The notes under the pieces: generated by a model
What the model was told of the DNA's origin: nothing
Seen by the model: the letters and a program-made list of their open reading frames with translations, nothing else
The model's database searches: none
DNA from: Latrodectus hesperus
Taxonomy: Eukaryota; Arthropoda; Arachnida; Araneae; Theridiidae
Length of the DNA: 64,000 nucleotides
Direction: 5' to 3'
Assembly: GCA_037975125.1 (NCBI GenBank)
Contig: CM075857.1
Coordinates: 70,139,899-70,203,898, forward strand
In this document: one piece after another, positions 38,530 through 51,100 of the stretch
Position numbering within the stretch: position 1 is the stretch's first letter
Layout: each line of letters begins with the position of its first letter
Made by a program: the position numbers and the translations under genes

Positions 38530-39780
38530 CAGTAAACAGTATAACGACTATCATTATCATAATTGCTACGAAAACCAAGGTATGGATTCAAAGAAGCTTT
38601 GGAGATATCTTTGAAGCATAGAAATATATAGGTATCCACATATTGTCAAAATTGATCTGGAGTAACAGCCGGTAGTATATTCCGAGTCAATTGCTATAAG
38701 AGCTTTCGCTTTCAATTGGTGATAGATTGGAAGAACAAGCATGCCAAAAAGCAATAAAATCTGTTGGATAAAGAAAACTAATAATAGCGTATTATACGTG
38801 GTCATGCATTATCCTATTGGAATATGGCTTATGGTAAACACTGAAGATATAAGAGAACCACTGGCTCAAAAACTTCAGAGATGAAGTATTGACTGTTCAG
38901 TCTACCAGTATTGTGTACTTGATGGATTTGGGAGTAAAATCCAATTGAACTCTAATCTATAATACCTGATAACCAATCCATAAGACCAGGAAGATGACGC
39001 ATAACACAAGAGTTCAACAGTCTGGTATCATGGTATTTTCTGAGTTCAATTTGACCATCATGATGTTGCAAGCAGACGTGGGAGTCATCAAGAAAATCAA
39101 TGTAACTCCATTTCATTGTCCATATAGTTATCCACCGCACCAATGGCGAAGGAAAACCTATAGTTTTGTGTGAATGTTAAAAAAATTTTGGAGACTTTAC
39201 GGATATTCCATTGCAAATGATATCGAATGGTATAAGTATGAGTAATCACCGAATGATGCGTAATGAATTGAATATTTTTTGCTATGATTAGTGATAGGGC
39301 TGAACATCCCTAATATGTGCAGAGTATTTCTATTATAATGTGAAATGACGCAGACCAGATGGATGTGATCGGTCACAGTCTAGTGTATCTTCCTGCATTT
39401 AGTGTCACGGTTATTATCCGCATCTCAATCACTAGTTTACTTCCAACACGATCAACGATTTGTTTGAAAGATAATTCGCAATCCTTTTAAGATTTTCTTA
39501 CTCGGTTGAACTCAAAACTTGATCAACGTCTTCTTTGAAGTACAGCTAAGCTACTTCGGTAAGATGTCCTGACGGAAAAAACAAAAACAAAAAACAATTG
39601 TTTACCTCTTTTTTTCTGAAAGCAAGGCGTAATGTTTCTCAATTTCTCTTTTAAATAGCGGTTGCAGATGGCACTACAGTCACCCTGATGACCGTATCCG
39701 GTGCAATTCAAATGAATTGAATACTTCATCGTTGCAAATGCATGACATAAATTCCTCATGATTTACATGTTTTTCGTGTA
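38530..39780 (-). pseudogene. Tc1-like (DD34E-type) transposon fossil
   Basis: A heavily decayed Tc1-type transposase on the minus strand. Recognisable pieces in order are VDRVGSKLVIEMRI, QEDTLDCDRSHPSG, then WTMKWSYIDFLDDSHVCLQHHDG (first catalytic block, FTDES changed to FLDDS) and RLLNSCVMRHLPG. Next come LNSQYFISEVFEPVVLLYLQCLP, AIFQ-stop-DNA (second Asp retained), ACSSNLSPIE (catalytic Glu retained), LPAVTPDQF and YLQSFFESIP. There are several frameshifts and stops. The leader sequence before the coding region (GTAGTGCCATCTGCAA and TTTAAAA words) parallels that of the Tc1 element at 41187. Terminal inverted repeats could not be identified, so the boundaries are approximate. Minus ORFs of 63-79 codons are pieces of it. 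Confidence 0.85.
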
Positions 39781-40599
39781 GAACAAATAAACTGAAAACT
39801 GTAAAAAAATTTTTTGGAACATACTCCAGATATAAGAAATTAAAATTTCGTGTTTTGATTTGAACTTATTCAGAAACTAGAGGGAAATTAAAAACTGTAT
39901 AAGTAGTTGATTGATTGTCAGCTTCCACTGACAACTTTAAGCACATTCTGAAGGTGGTATTATAATTTTTTTAAAATTAATTTTATTATTTTAACAAATA
40001 CAGTGAATTTAAAAACTAAATATATAAAGAAATGATTCTTTAAATATTTCCATTTACAATATTCAACACAACAAAAGAAATAAAAAACAATAAACTAGAA
40101 GTTCTGAAAATTAAACAAAAGTACATTTTCTAAAAACGATTGATTAGTTTACTTTTAATTAATTAAACAGAGTAAATATATTAAAATGAAAGTTATGAAA
40201 AATGTACTGTTATGAAAAGTCATGAGTTTCATTTAACATTATTCTGCACATTCATCCGAATAGGATATTTAAACTTTACAAATATGCAGTGACTGTTTTA
40301 TTGCCCATAGGCTATAGGAAATGCATAAGAGCAAATGATAACTGTCTGTTTAAAAATTTCTAATAACTTTATTCTTTCCCCTTTTCTACATTATATTGGG
40401 TAAGACTTAGAGAATGTAAGTAGCAGCTCATTATTTGTGAAGATCTTTTCAAATATATAAATCATTAAATTCTATTTTATTCATAGTGTATTTTCAACTA
40501 TCTCTTTCCTTTATTTTAAGAATAAATAAATTTTAGAAACATTATGTAGAAGGAAAAAAAACAAAAAACAACAACACTTTTTTATCACTTTTGTGTGTG
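39781..40599. other. AT-rich, no gene seen
   Basis: No recognised feature. Confidence 0.5.
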
Positions 40600-41086
40600 T
40601 GTGTTGTTGTGTGTTACTTACTTCAGGTTGTCTAGATAGGCTAAACAGCCCCATAAAACCAAAAAATATCTAAAATGTCTAAAAATTGTGATAGATCCCA
40701 AAGGACATCATCTTTTTTAAAATTTAAGCAGGTTAAGATATGTCCAGGGGAGGCCATATTGATGGAACATTTACCTGCGCCACGGGCGATGCAACGTCAA
40801 TATCATTTGTGGAAGGTTTCATGGTAAAGAGTAAGTGAGCATCTTCAAGGACCCGAAGGTCTGGGGCACCGGAGGTTGAAGTATGACTTAGCCCTCAAAA
40901 GACAGTCGCTCCTAACATGGAGAACAGACGCTGTAGAAGTTGCTCACTCTGAGACAGACGCTGCATGCTAGTTTTTGTCCGCCCCGGGTATTTTATTTCC
41001 CCGGTACCACCCGTATCTGAGAAGCATTCCATTATCCGCCACCTGGGGAGGTGCCCGATGGTGGACTAGCAACCACACACAGGTCA
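40600..41086. repeat. Unclassified GC-richer interspersed repeat
   Basis: A sharply bounded GC-richer segment of about 480 bp, from a TG/TTG-rich edge at about 40590 to AACCACACACAGGTCAC near 41088. Parts can fold, such as CCACCTGGGGAGGTG at about 41039. On the minus strand it opens GTGGTTGCTAGTCCACCATCG and GGTGGCGGATAATGG. It has no ORF and no box A/box B pair. It may be the 5' part of a LINE or an unclassified SINE; I cannot decide. Confidence 0.4.
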
Positions 41087-41186
41087 CTTTTGTATTAAAT
41101 ATATTTATTTAAATAAAATTTTTGATATCTGCTGCTCAACAAATGGAATTACAAATATAAATATTCTTTATTTCTACAATTAACTA

Positions 41187-42520
41187 CACTACTGGCCATT
41201 AAAATTGCTACACCAGGAAAACGGCACACCACACACGTGAATTTTGCATGACAGGTAGAACTTGCTGTGATATGCAAATGATTAGATTTTCAGCGCATTC
41301 ATACAAAGCAGGCGACAGTAGCGATATCTACAATGTGTATAAAACCAGAGATTTGACAGCAGTTTTCTCATACTCAATTTCCGTTTCAACGTTGTTTTCG
41401 GCAAGGAAAGTTGTAGTAATGCCTCGTGTAAGAAGAAGAAATGCCTATCAGCACATGACTGACTTTGATCGAGGAAGAATTATAGCCTACCGGGATTGTG
41501 CTTTATCGTACCGCAATATTGCTGCTCGTGTCGGTCGAGACCCCATGACTGTTAGCAGAATATGGAATCGATGGTTTGAGGACAATCGATACGGAACGTA
41601 ATGCAGGATCTCAGCGACATCCGATCACTAACAGCAGAGAAGACAGACATCTTATCCGCATGGTCACAAGGGATCTTACAGCCACGTCACGAAACCTGAG
41701 TCGAGAAATGGAGTCATTTGCAAGGCAAAAAGTTACTACTCGAACAGTTCGACGACGTTTGCAGCAGCATGGATTGTCTGCACGGCGACCATGGCTTCGG
41801 CTACCATTAACGCTGCGTCACGGACATGAGCGCCTTCAATGGTGTGATCAGCGATCGAACCTGGACGCGGGAATGGCATCACGTCATCTTTACAGATGAA
41901 TCTCGGTTCTGTATACAGGACCATGATGGCCGCATAAGTATTTGGAGGCATCGTGGAGAACGCGCATTGCCAGCTTGCATTGGACATCGCCAAACTGGCC
42001 CATCTGCTGGAGTGATGGTATGGGGTGCCATTGGATACACGTTTGGATCACCTCTTGTTCGCATTACCGGCACTTTGAACAGCAACCGTTACTTTTCCGA
42101 TGTGTTAAGGCCCGTGGCTCTGCCCTATCTTCGAAGTCTCCCTAATGCTTTGTTTCAACAGGATAATGCACGACCATATGTTGCCCGTACTGTTCTGAAC
42201 TTCCTTGATACAGAACAGGTTTGACTGTTACCCTGGCCAGCATGTTCTCCTGATCTGTCACCAATTGAGAACGTGTGGTCAATGGTTGCCGAGCGATTGG
42301 CACGCGATCACTCACCATCCACTACTGTCGATGAACTGTAGCATAGTGTTGAAGCTGCATGGACTGAGATCCCCGTACATGCCATACAATATCTGTTTGA
42401 CTCCATGGCTAGGCAGATAAATGCTGTTATTGCAGCCAGAGGAAGCTGTTTTGCACATTTTACGCAATGGGCAATTATTTGCCTTCCTTCTTGGTGTAGC
42501 AATTTTAATGACCAGTAGTG
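41187..42520 (+). mobile_element. Full-length Tc1-family (DD34E) element, inactivated
   Basis: A 1,334-bp element with 29-bp terminal inverted repeats, beginning CACTACTGGCCATTAAAATT on the left and ending in the complement (ATTGGT at one mismatched position). TA target duplications flank both ends (41185-41186 and 42521-42522). A TATAAAA at 41338-41344 and TCATAC 30 bases on resemble a core promoter. Size is close to a normal Tc1. The ends are well preserved although the gene is broken, so it could still be a substrate for a related transposase. Confidence 0.93.
41419..42518 (+). pseudogene. Tc1-family DD34E transposase, frameshifted
   Basis: The reading frame starts MPRVRRRNAYQHMTDFD with a helix-turn-helix (RNIAARVGRDPMTVSRIWNRW). 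It shifts by one at about 41586-41600 (ERNAGSQRHPITNSREDRHL continues) and shifts again at about 41855-41870, entering TWTREWHHVIFTDESRF (first catalytic Asp). In that last frame it shows MVWGAIGY, then FQQDNARPYVART (second Asp). A TGA at 42222-42224 interrupts it before LLPWPACSPDLSPIENVWSMV, which holds the catalytic Glu at 34-residue spacing. A further TAG at 42339-42341 interrupts VDEL/HSVEAAW. The frame finally ends at TAG 42516-42518, inside the right inverted repeat. All catalytic residues survive; two frameshifts and two stops disable it. Confidence 0.92.
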
Positions 42521-42522
42521 TA

Positions 42523-44635
42523 CAAATATAAAAATCAAATTTAAATTTATATATTTAAAATTTTAATCTTAAGATATATTGTTTTTTATCCTAAAAAAAT
42601 TATTTAACTAATAGCATCAGTTTTTCATCTCCTCTGATCATCTGTGGTGTGCGATCCCGCTCTTCTACGGAATAAATTTTTGAAATAAAAAATAATGTTA
42701 TGCATTTAATTTAATTACATACCAATTTACGTATTTTGTCATAAAATTATGTTTTATGTATTTTTAACTTTTCTGGCAACTCTAGACTATAATAACAAAT
42801 CAAAATTGAAATCAGTTAGTATAATAGTATATTGTTCATGTATCAAAGACTAAAATATTAAAATGTAAACACATACACAATCATATAAGAGCATCACAGT
42901 AAAGAATGACGTTTTCCATCTGCAAAATCTTAGGCAAAGTAGCTTTCTCGTCTTCTAAATTAAAAAATTTTTGTACCATTCTTTTATAGATTTCAATACT
43001 GAACCATCGAAACAATAATTCTGAGACAATTTGACAAAAAATTTAAAGCCCATACCAGATCATTAATAGTTGATTATTTGAGCTCATGATTTTAATCTGT
43101 CATGGATAAACATGGTTAAAATTCAGAATTTTTATGGTTTGAGCTAACAGAAATGTCTTCTTCTAAAATAACAGCATATTTATTGGAGTTTTAAGTTATG
43201 AACAATCTTAAGAAAGAGGAACTGCCTCCAAAATAGATATTAAGTTTGCATTTTGAATACATTTTTTGAAGAGAACCGATTGATATCTGTCAGATGAAAG
43301 TAACTATCTGTTACGTGGTTATTTGATTCATCCCAGATGAAAGTATTGTAAATTTCATTCTATTACATTTTCCCGGTAGCAAGTACTTCAGATTTCTGGA
43401 ACGTAAGTTGTAGCATTAGTTACAAAGCTTTTAATGGATTTTTCTATACATTGCTTTCTAATACATTTAGAGTGTTGAAACTTCAGATAGGTATGTCAAG
43501 TTATGATTTTGAAAATACAACTTAAAGCCACAAAGATTACCAAAATAGTCACCAAGATATTGGAGTTGCAAGATGCATATGAATGTTTAATTAAATTAGG
43601 AATGCATATACACAATTATGAAGAAAAAGGATATAAAATGCTTAATTTTCAATATTTGGAAAAAAGTGGTATGATGAACAAAACACAAATACAGATTTGT
43701 TATTTTCATCCAAAACTATACTTAAAACAATTTCGTATAAAGGATATTTTTCATATTATATTATATAATCTATATAACAATAGACTATGTTTACAAGAAA
43801 ACATGTCTGAATAATTAACATTAATGAGAATGTATATGAGCAATAATATGTAAACTAATAACTCTACAATTAGAATAAATTTTCTGCTTAGAAAATGGGA
43901 GTTTAAGAACTAGACAAAAAATTTTACTGAAATATTTAAATGAAAAACATGAGGTTATCAATTGGTAACATTTACTTCTAAATTTCAGTTGTCAGATAAA
44001 TTACCATACTCTAAGGAAATTATAGGTATATGAAAGTCTTAAAGAAATATCTATACAAATAAATGGGACTCATTTAATTTCTCATTGATTTTAATAAATC
44101 TTATTACCAATGAAATATTCCATAGAAGTGGTCGATTACTCGAGACAATAATGAGCTTCCATTACCCTTACATTACGTCATAGGTGAGAAAATTTAAGGT
44201 AGGGTTTTCAGCTAGTTCTCTTTAAGTATATGGTTAATAGAGATGCAATGACATTCGAAGGAATTTAAGATTACCTACTAAAATATTTCTTAGAGAATAT
44301 AGAAACAATATCAGTAAGAGATACCAGAAAGAGATTCACACTGAGCAGGATTCCTTTATTTTTTCTTGTTCTTCTTGCCGTACATATCAGTAGATTTTTC
44401 AAGGTGTATCGTGGTGCAAGCGATACAGAAAGAGCTGAAGAAGAAACATATATTTTTTATGAGTTCAAGAACAATTCCTTTTGGCAAACATGTTTTAAAA
44501 GGAAAGGACATGAAATTAATAAAATTCTGTTTCAATGACCATAAATTTGTAAAAAAGAAAGTTATAAAAAATTGTTTGGGACACCTGAAGGCTACCCATA
44601 AAAGCTGACATCAGTTTTATATCTCAGGGTTCATT
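42523..44635. other. AT-rich, no supported gene
   Basis: The longest ORF (43503-43814 +, 103 codons, Lys/Ile/Leu-rich) and one of 80 codons at 44366-44608 (+) show no domain, signal peptide or splice context. I do not annotate them as genes. Confidence 0.45.
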
Positions 44636-45130
44636 TTCCCTTGGGATGTAAGGATGGTCTAAGGTAGTTACGTATTTCTTTTGTATTTTGTGTGGCCAGT
44701 CAGGGTTAAGAGGGGAAATTTTAGACCTATCTCTGGAAATAAAGTATGGTCACCATAATCAAAAAGGAGTCAAAGAAAAGATGTAGGAGGCGACTAAAGG
44801 TCAAATAAAAAAGAGGAATATACGTCCTTGAAAGGGAATATAGAGAGTTAAAAGCTTCATCTCAAAAGAGGAAGCAGAGGGAAGGAGAGAAGTTCGAGTC
44901 CCCGATTGCAGACTGCATCGGGAGGAGAATGAAAGAAGCGGACAGATTTAGATTGTAAACGGAGATTGACTGTCCCACAGTGCCAATGGAAAAAATGTAA
45001 CTAGAGAAACTGAGAGAGCGATAATGAGTAGAAGCCTTGTCACGACATACCTGAATGGAGCTATAAGACGTCCGACAACTAGATAACGGAGAAAAGCAGA
45101 GATGACTTCAACAATGGATGGAATTTTATG
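44636..45130. other. GC- and purine-richer segment of unknown origin
   Basis: About 500 bp clearly richer in G and A than its neighbours, with multiple stops in every frame. It contains AGTTCGAGTCCC (44891-44902), which resembles a box B but has no box A upstream. Probably an old mobile-element fragment, such as part of a retroelement internal region, but nothing identifies it. Confidence 0.3.
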
Positions 45131-45926
45131 TACTAGCGGTTATACTATTGCGGGAGTCTATTTATCTCTTCCTCTTTATCCTGATCCATTATTGTTTTGC
45201 AAATACGGAATTCACGCTAAATTAAATAATAATCAAGAATGTTATTATTTATAATGTGTAAGCTATTGTGTAAAATTGATTAATAAAACTATTTGAAATA
45301 TATGTAACTCAATTACTCTGAATTACAATCGCTGATCTTCAACCTATGCTTTACGAACCAGGATTAACACGATTCTCTCCAATACGAACTTAAATTAAAT
45401 CATCACAACAAGTTGAAGCTAAGAATCCTCTTGTATTTTAGAGATTGGCATTTTAGATACTTAAATTCACTCCTTTGCAATCGTTAATGCATGCTGACTT
45501 CCTGCTACATGAAGATATTAAACTTCGGTTAATCATCATCGTGCACAAACGATTCAATACATCATGTGACCAGATTGATAACCGGATTTGTATTCAATCT
45601 GAAATATCTGAGATATTTTAGAACTGCTAATTATCTTTTCCAATTTTCTTTATGAGCTTATTTTCTGTATTTACAACTTCCTTGCATCGACAGTGGTTCT
45701 TATTTCTCACTAAATTGATAATCTGATATATGGTATCTTCACCTGCATGTGATAGTAAGTGTTGTATAAATGTTCTTAAAAAGAATATTAATTATTCCTT
45801 TTTCATACAAAATCATATCCTCTTAGATATAGAATGATTCTAAAAAACACAGATTGCAAGTAGTTTTCAAGATTCTGGACCTTCTATTCTGGAAACGTTT
45901 TATTGCAAATAATATATTCCAAGCAA
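45131..45926. other. AT-rich, no gene seen
   Basis: No recognised feature. Confidence 0.5.
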
Positions 45927-45938
45927 TTATTTAATTAT

Positions 45939-46252
45939 TTTTTTCCAACGGAGGGCATTTGGGTGACGAATCCTATGCCACAACAAGGCCAGAACTGCAT
46001 TTGCTACTCATTTGTCGTTACCCAGCGGGCACCTGTGAACCAAGTCATTGAGGCGAGTAGTGTTGCCCGTGCCATACCACCACAAACCCGTTTATAAGGT
46101 GGGCCACATTCATACAACATCACAGAAGAAAGGACAGAGAAACACAGAGAGAACAGAGAAGGAAAGAAACATCCATGGCCGAACCGGGATTCGAACTCGT
46201 GACCCACAGCTCAGGAGTCAGGAACGCTAACCACTCAGTCATTGGCCGGCCC
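45939..46252 (-). repeat. tRNA-derived SINE, type B, copy 3 (variant 3' half)
   Basis: A 314-bp element in minus orientation with a perfect 12-bp target duplication, TTATTTAATTAT, at 45927-45938 and 46253-46264. On the minus strand it starts GGGCCGGCCAATGACTGAGTGG, containing box A TGACTGAGTGG, then AGTTCGAATCCC as box B. The middle (CTCTGTCCTTTCTTCTG, TGTATGAATGTGG, TTATAAACGGG) matches the body of the copies at 10742 and 12788. The 3' half differs (CGCTGGGTAACGACAAATG, TTCTGGCCTTGTTGTGGCA) and ends in a short A-run. Three ORFs of 60-67 codons over it are shadows. Confidence 0.9.
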
Positions 46253-46264
46253 TTATTTAATTAT

Positions 46265-48061
46265 ACCATCTATTAATTTTGTTCATTTATTTCTACTTAA
46301 TTCTCTATTTTATTTAATGCATTAATAAATTGTAGTATGAATTATTGACGTGTTAGAAAACAAGATAAATACATTTAACGTTATACAATTATTGATATTA
46401 AATTTTTGACGAGTGTTAAGGAATTTTGTTTTCTCTATCAACTTCTAACATTATCTACACAATACAAGGTGGGTAAAAAAACTTATTGCTCGAAGCTAAT
46501 CACTAAGAATGTTTTTCTCAAAAGTAAAAATTTATGAGATATTAAAATAAAAAACAATCAAATTACAATATTAAATAATAAAAATATATCAAATATTCTT
46601 GAATTAATTATAAATTTTTTTCAAAAATAATACATTTTCAACACATAAAATTGATTGAAATCTAATTTTAAGTTATCGTTAAGCAAATTAAATATTTTTT
46701 TTTATCACTGAGTTTGCTTCAAGTACCAAAAAACTTTTTCACTGTTTAAAATGCAGCATTAAAACTAATATTTAATTTGACACTAGAGAAACTGAAGATG
46801 CTCGAGATTTAAATTATTAATTTAAATATGCAAGAGATTTTCCTGCATTTGGTAATAAATCTGTCTCTGTAAATGTCTAATGGAAATATTTAATTAATTA
46901 TTTTAGAATTTTCTTTAAATACTTATGACAGGAAAAGAGAAATATATAATTATAATCACTAACTATATGTTATCCTAAAATGTGATCAGCAGCTTGTAAA
47001 ATTTTGATTTACCATAAATGCATGCAACTATTTTTACGTAATTTGTTATAAATTATACGTTATATTCTTTATAGTTATATTTAATATTTACAGTAGTAGA
47101 TGTGTTACTTTTAGATGTGTTAGATACTTTAATTTAAGGAATCTATTAGGATTATTATTTCAATGAATTTGAAAGGAAAACTTCTCATACTTATGAGTTG
47201 ATAAGATATACATACTTAAATTATGTTATATTAAATGTTTAAGTATTAAATAATATAATGTGAAAAAGAGGATGTTTATTTAATTGTTAAATTGTAATTT
47301 TTAATGAATAAAGTACACACATACTAGTACTAGTATACGATGTTCAATTTTACAGATTATGATTATAGAGATGATTTATTTATAATTCTGCACAGTTTTA
47401 GTTATTCTAATTACCATAAATGTTTATATTTTTCAGTATTTCGTAAGCAAAATGTGATAAATTTAAACCATTTATTTTTGGCAATATTAATTTATATTAA
47501 GTTTACTCCAAATAAAATATAATTCCATTTACATATTTTACATAACTTTTTTCGAGAGATTAACTACACAGGTGCTTTTAATATATTAAACATTACATTT
47601 ACTAGCAGCTAAATTAGGTAGTATAATTAAAATAGAAATTTTTTGCAAAGCTAAGCTTATATTAATTATGAACTAAATAAAATGTTGATTCTCACTATAT
47701 TTTAAACTGCTTCCTGCAATGGTGGAGAATTATTAACTTTTTTGTTGCTTTTTACCAAAAATTGATTTTATTTCATGATGAATGTAGCATAAGAACAATA
47801 ATGTTAGAGAAATTGATCCACAAATAAATGCAAAAGCACGAAGAAAAATACATTTAAACTACAGAATAAGGAAATAAAATAAGTACATGGTTCAATAATT
47901 GATCAGTTATCATATCAGAATCACAGGAATATTTAGTGAATAGAAGTAAGATAAACATTTCACTGATGTTTGAGTAATTTATGAATATTTCAAAAATCCA
48001 TAACTTTATTATATGATGGAACTTTATGTCAATAAAAATTTTTTTTATTAATAAACAAATG
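46265..48061. other. AT-rich, no gene seen
   Basis: No recognised feature. Confidence 0.5.
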
Positions 48062-48074
48062 TATATATATATAC

Positions 48075-48144
<70 letters not shown>
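48062..48144. repeat. (TA)n microsatellite
   Basis: TA array with C and G interruptions in its first 20 bases. Confidence 0.96.
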
Positions 48145-48147
<3 letters not shown>

Positions 48148-51100
48148 GATAAGATTTTAATTATTTAACTTATTTTGTCAAGTCTAATACTAATCATTCT
48201 ACTGTAAGCATTGTATAAACAAATTCTTTATAATATCTCTTAAATGTAACTTACTTTTTAAAAAACTAACAATTTTAAACATATTCCTTCAATATCCAGA
48301 ATTTTTAACTTAACAGCTCATGATTTCTTAATGTTTTGCTTTGTTAAAATTTTAATTAAATTTAATGTTTTCCCTTTTGATCCATTTATGATGTTTATAA
48401 ATTAATTAATTATAAGGCAAAAGCATTTAACTTCTGACGATATTATGTTTCCTATAAAATGCTTTTGAGACTTAAGAAACATCGTAATGATAAATTTTTG
48501 AGTAGAACAATTTTATGATTGAAACTTTATTTATTAATTAGCATCAAATTAGTTTTGGAATTTTTAAACTTTATAATTATTTTATTTCTGTGTGCTTGTT
48601 TAGAAATATGGTGTTAAAAGTTTTTAAATAAAATATAAGGAAACTAAACTTTCCTATATGTTTACGAAAAATTTTGCGATTAATTCGAAATAATTAAAAT
48701 ATTTGTTTAATTTTGGTTGTATACATAGTTGTTGAATACAGTAAAATTTTTCAAATGAGATAATAATTACTTATTAATTAGAAACATGTAAATACCTTAA
48801 ATATTATACTATAATTTAAACTATGCAAAAGCTTTAAATTTAAACTTTTTATTATAAAAATGCCTAAACTATATTTATTATTTAATAAAATCTTCGACTT
48901 TATTCATATATATTTTAAATTTGTAGAAAAAATATGCGTGGAAAAGATTATCTCAGGATCTTCTTTTAAATTTTCTTTTAAAATAATGATGTTTTGAGTC
49001 ATGTACAAATCAAAACATCATCGTAATTCAAAAATAGAAAAATCTGTTAAAAGTAAGAACTCCAATTATTATAACAGTTTACAAGAACAATTTAACTTCT
49101 TTAAAAAATCGCTTCTTCTCTTAAAAGTATTATTAAAAATATGTAGCATTTTATAAATTTTTAAAAGTTTATTTAACAAGTTGTTTTGCGCCATAACCAT
49201 AAGAGGTTGAAGTTATAAATCATAGCTTTTTTAAGGTTACTACGCCAAAAGTAGGAGAAAGAGGAAGACTTCTATTCAAATATTTAAAAGCAAATTGTTT
49301 TTAAAGTTAATTGTAAACATTATTTTAAATTAACTTTTTTCACACTTAACTTCAACAACAGTTTAAAACTAATGTAAAAAGAAATAATTATCGTTTAACA
49401 TGAGTTGACCTGTCTTAAGATAACGATGTGAATCTTGATAGTTTTTATTTGATTTTATATTTTCCTATTTATGAAACAATATAGTTTCGTGAAACTTATA
49501 TTCTTAAGTTTATTTATAAAGACCTCATATTTAAATCAAGAAGAGAGTGTTTTTAATGATACAAGAGAAGAAACATTGATAATATTTTTGAAACAAATAT
49601 TTCAAATAGTTAAAATTGATATGCAATATTATATTTCATCAAAAGAATTTGAAATTTAGTGAAATACAATCTTCATACAAAAAATTTGTATAGCATCAAA
49701 AAATTAAAAAAGATTATTAAAGTGCCAAAGAATAATGATTAATATTAAGTAAATAAAATCTACTACATTTAACAATAAGTTGTGTAACATTTGGAAAGTT
49801 TTATATTTTATATTTCTTAAAAGATCAATGGTATTTTATTTTGTCAGGTTCTTTTAAAAATTTAAACAAATTTTAAAAATAAAATTTTTAATAAAAGTTT
49901 TCTTTTAATTAATAGCTGAAGCTTTGAAGTGTTTTCAAGTTTTACGGCATTTTATGATAATTATCCACAAGTTTCTCATATTTATGAAACGTATTAATTT
50001 GTCAATTAAGTTAATATCACTTTCTGAAGTAAATTAAATTTATTACATAAGACTATAGAAAAGATTTTACTATTATGTTATTCATAAGCTTTATATCGAG
50101 AGAACTAAATTTACATGCAGCAGATTTTCATTCTCAAAATTAGTTTATTGTATATTAAATTGATTTTAAAATTGAATTTAATGCCAAGAAACTGAAAATG
50201 CTTCACATAAATAAATTGGGCATTTATGATTTTGCTAACTAGAAAAGACTTCAATTTATACGAATCGTATTTAAGTTATTGCAATTTGATAGTGAAACTC
50301 TTTATATAATAACCTAGTAAGTCATTTTCTGATTAAAAATAAAGGCAAAAAGGGAAATTTAGGAAAAATTGATAAGTTTAAGTAAAATATTTAAAAATGT
50401 TATACTGTGCATGAATTTTATAATACATTAATATTGATTCTTGGATACAGCACATAGTAATAAGATAAATTTTGGTTATGTATGTAGTATGTATTTAAGA
50501 AAGTGTAATATAATATTACTTAAGTACGTTATATTTATCATAAGATCATTCATAAATATTTTCAAATATTGCAGATAGTCCCATGATTTTTCTCAGATGG
50601 GAATAACCGCTTATGTTTGAAATGGCCGTACACTTTATACACTAAATATACTAATAATAAATATAAATAACTATATATATACATATATACTCCCTTCCTA
50701 TTATATACTTTTCTTTATCCATTAAATATATTCTTATCCATTAAAACCCATTAAATATACACATTATATACACTCATTTACAGTCTATATAAGCATATGA
50801 TGAATTTATATTCTTATAACGCATAATACTACGTACTCATAACTAAATTACTTATTCCCTATGACTTGATATATAAATTGAATTCAAAATATATTAATTT
50901 AAATTGGGTATTCCTCGTTTATCAAAACTGAAATATACTAAAAATATTTTGCATAGTTAAAAATATATCAATTAATTTTAATACATAACTCCAAACTATG
51001 AGTCAAATGCATAAAAGTCATTTCCTAAAATAATTTTGTCACCAATAAGTATATAACTCAAATATTATTTAAGTTTATTTGATAAATACACTATAAAATA

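Noticed and set aside
43503..43814. 103-codon + ORF
   Set aside because: Lys/Ile/Tyr-rich and low-complexity, with no domain, promoter or splice context. It fits a chance ORF in a 64-kb AT-rich window.
44891..44902. Box-B-like AGTTCGAGTCCC as a possible SINE or tRNA
   Set aside because: No box A at the required 30-60 bases upstream, no cloverleaf and no flanking duplication.
49471..49659. 62-codon + ORF with signal-peptide-like start
   Set aside because: T-rich DNA readily encodes hydrophobic starts. There is no splice site or conserved feature, and the frame ends in unremarkable charged residues.
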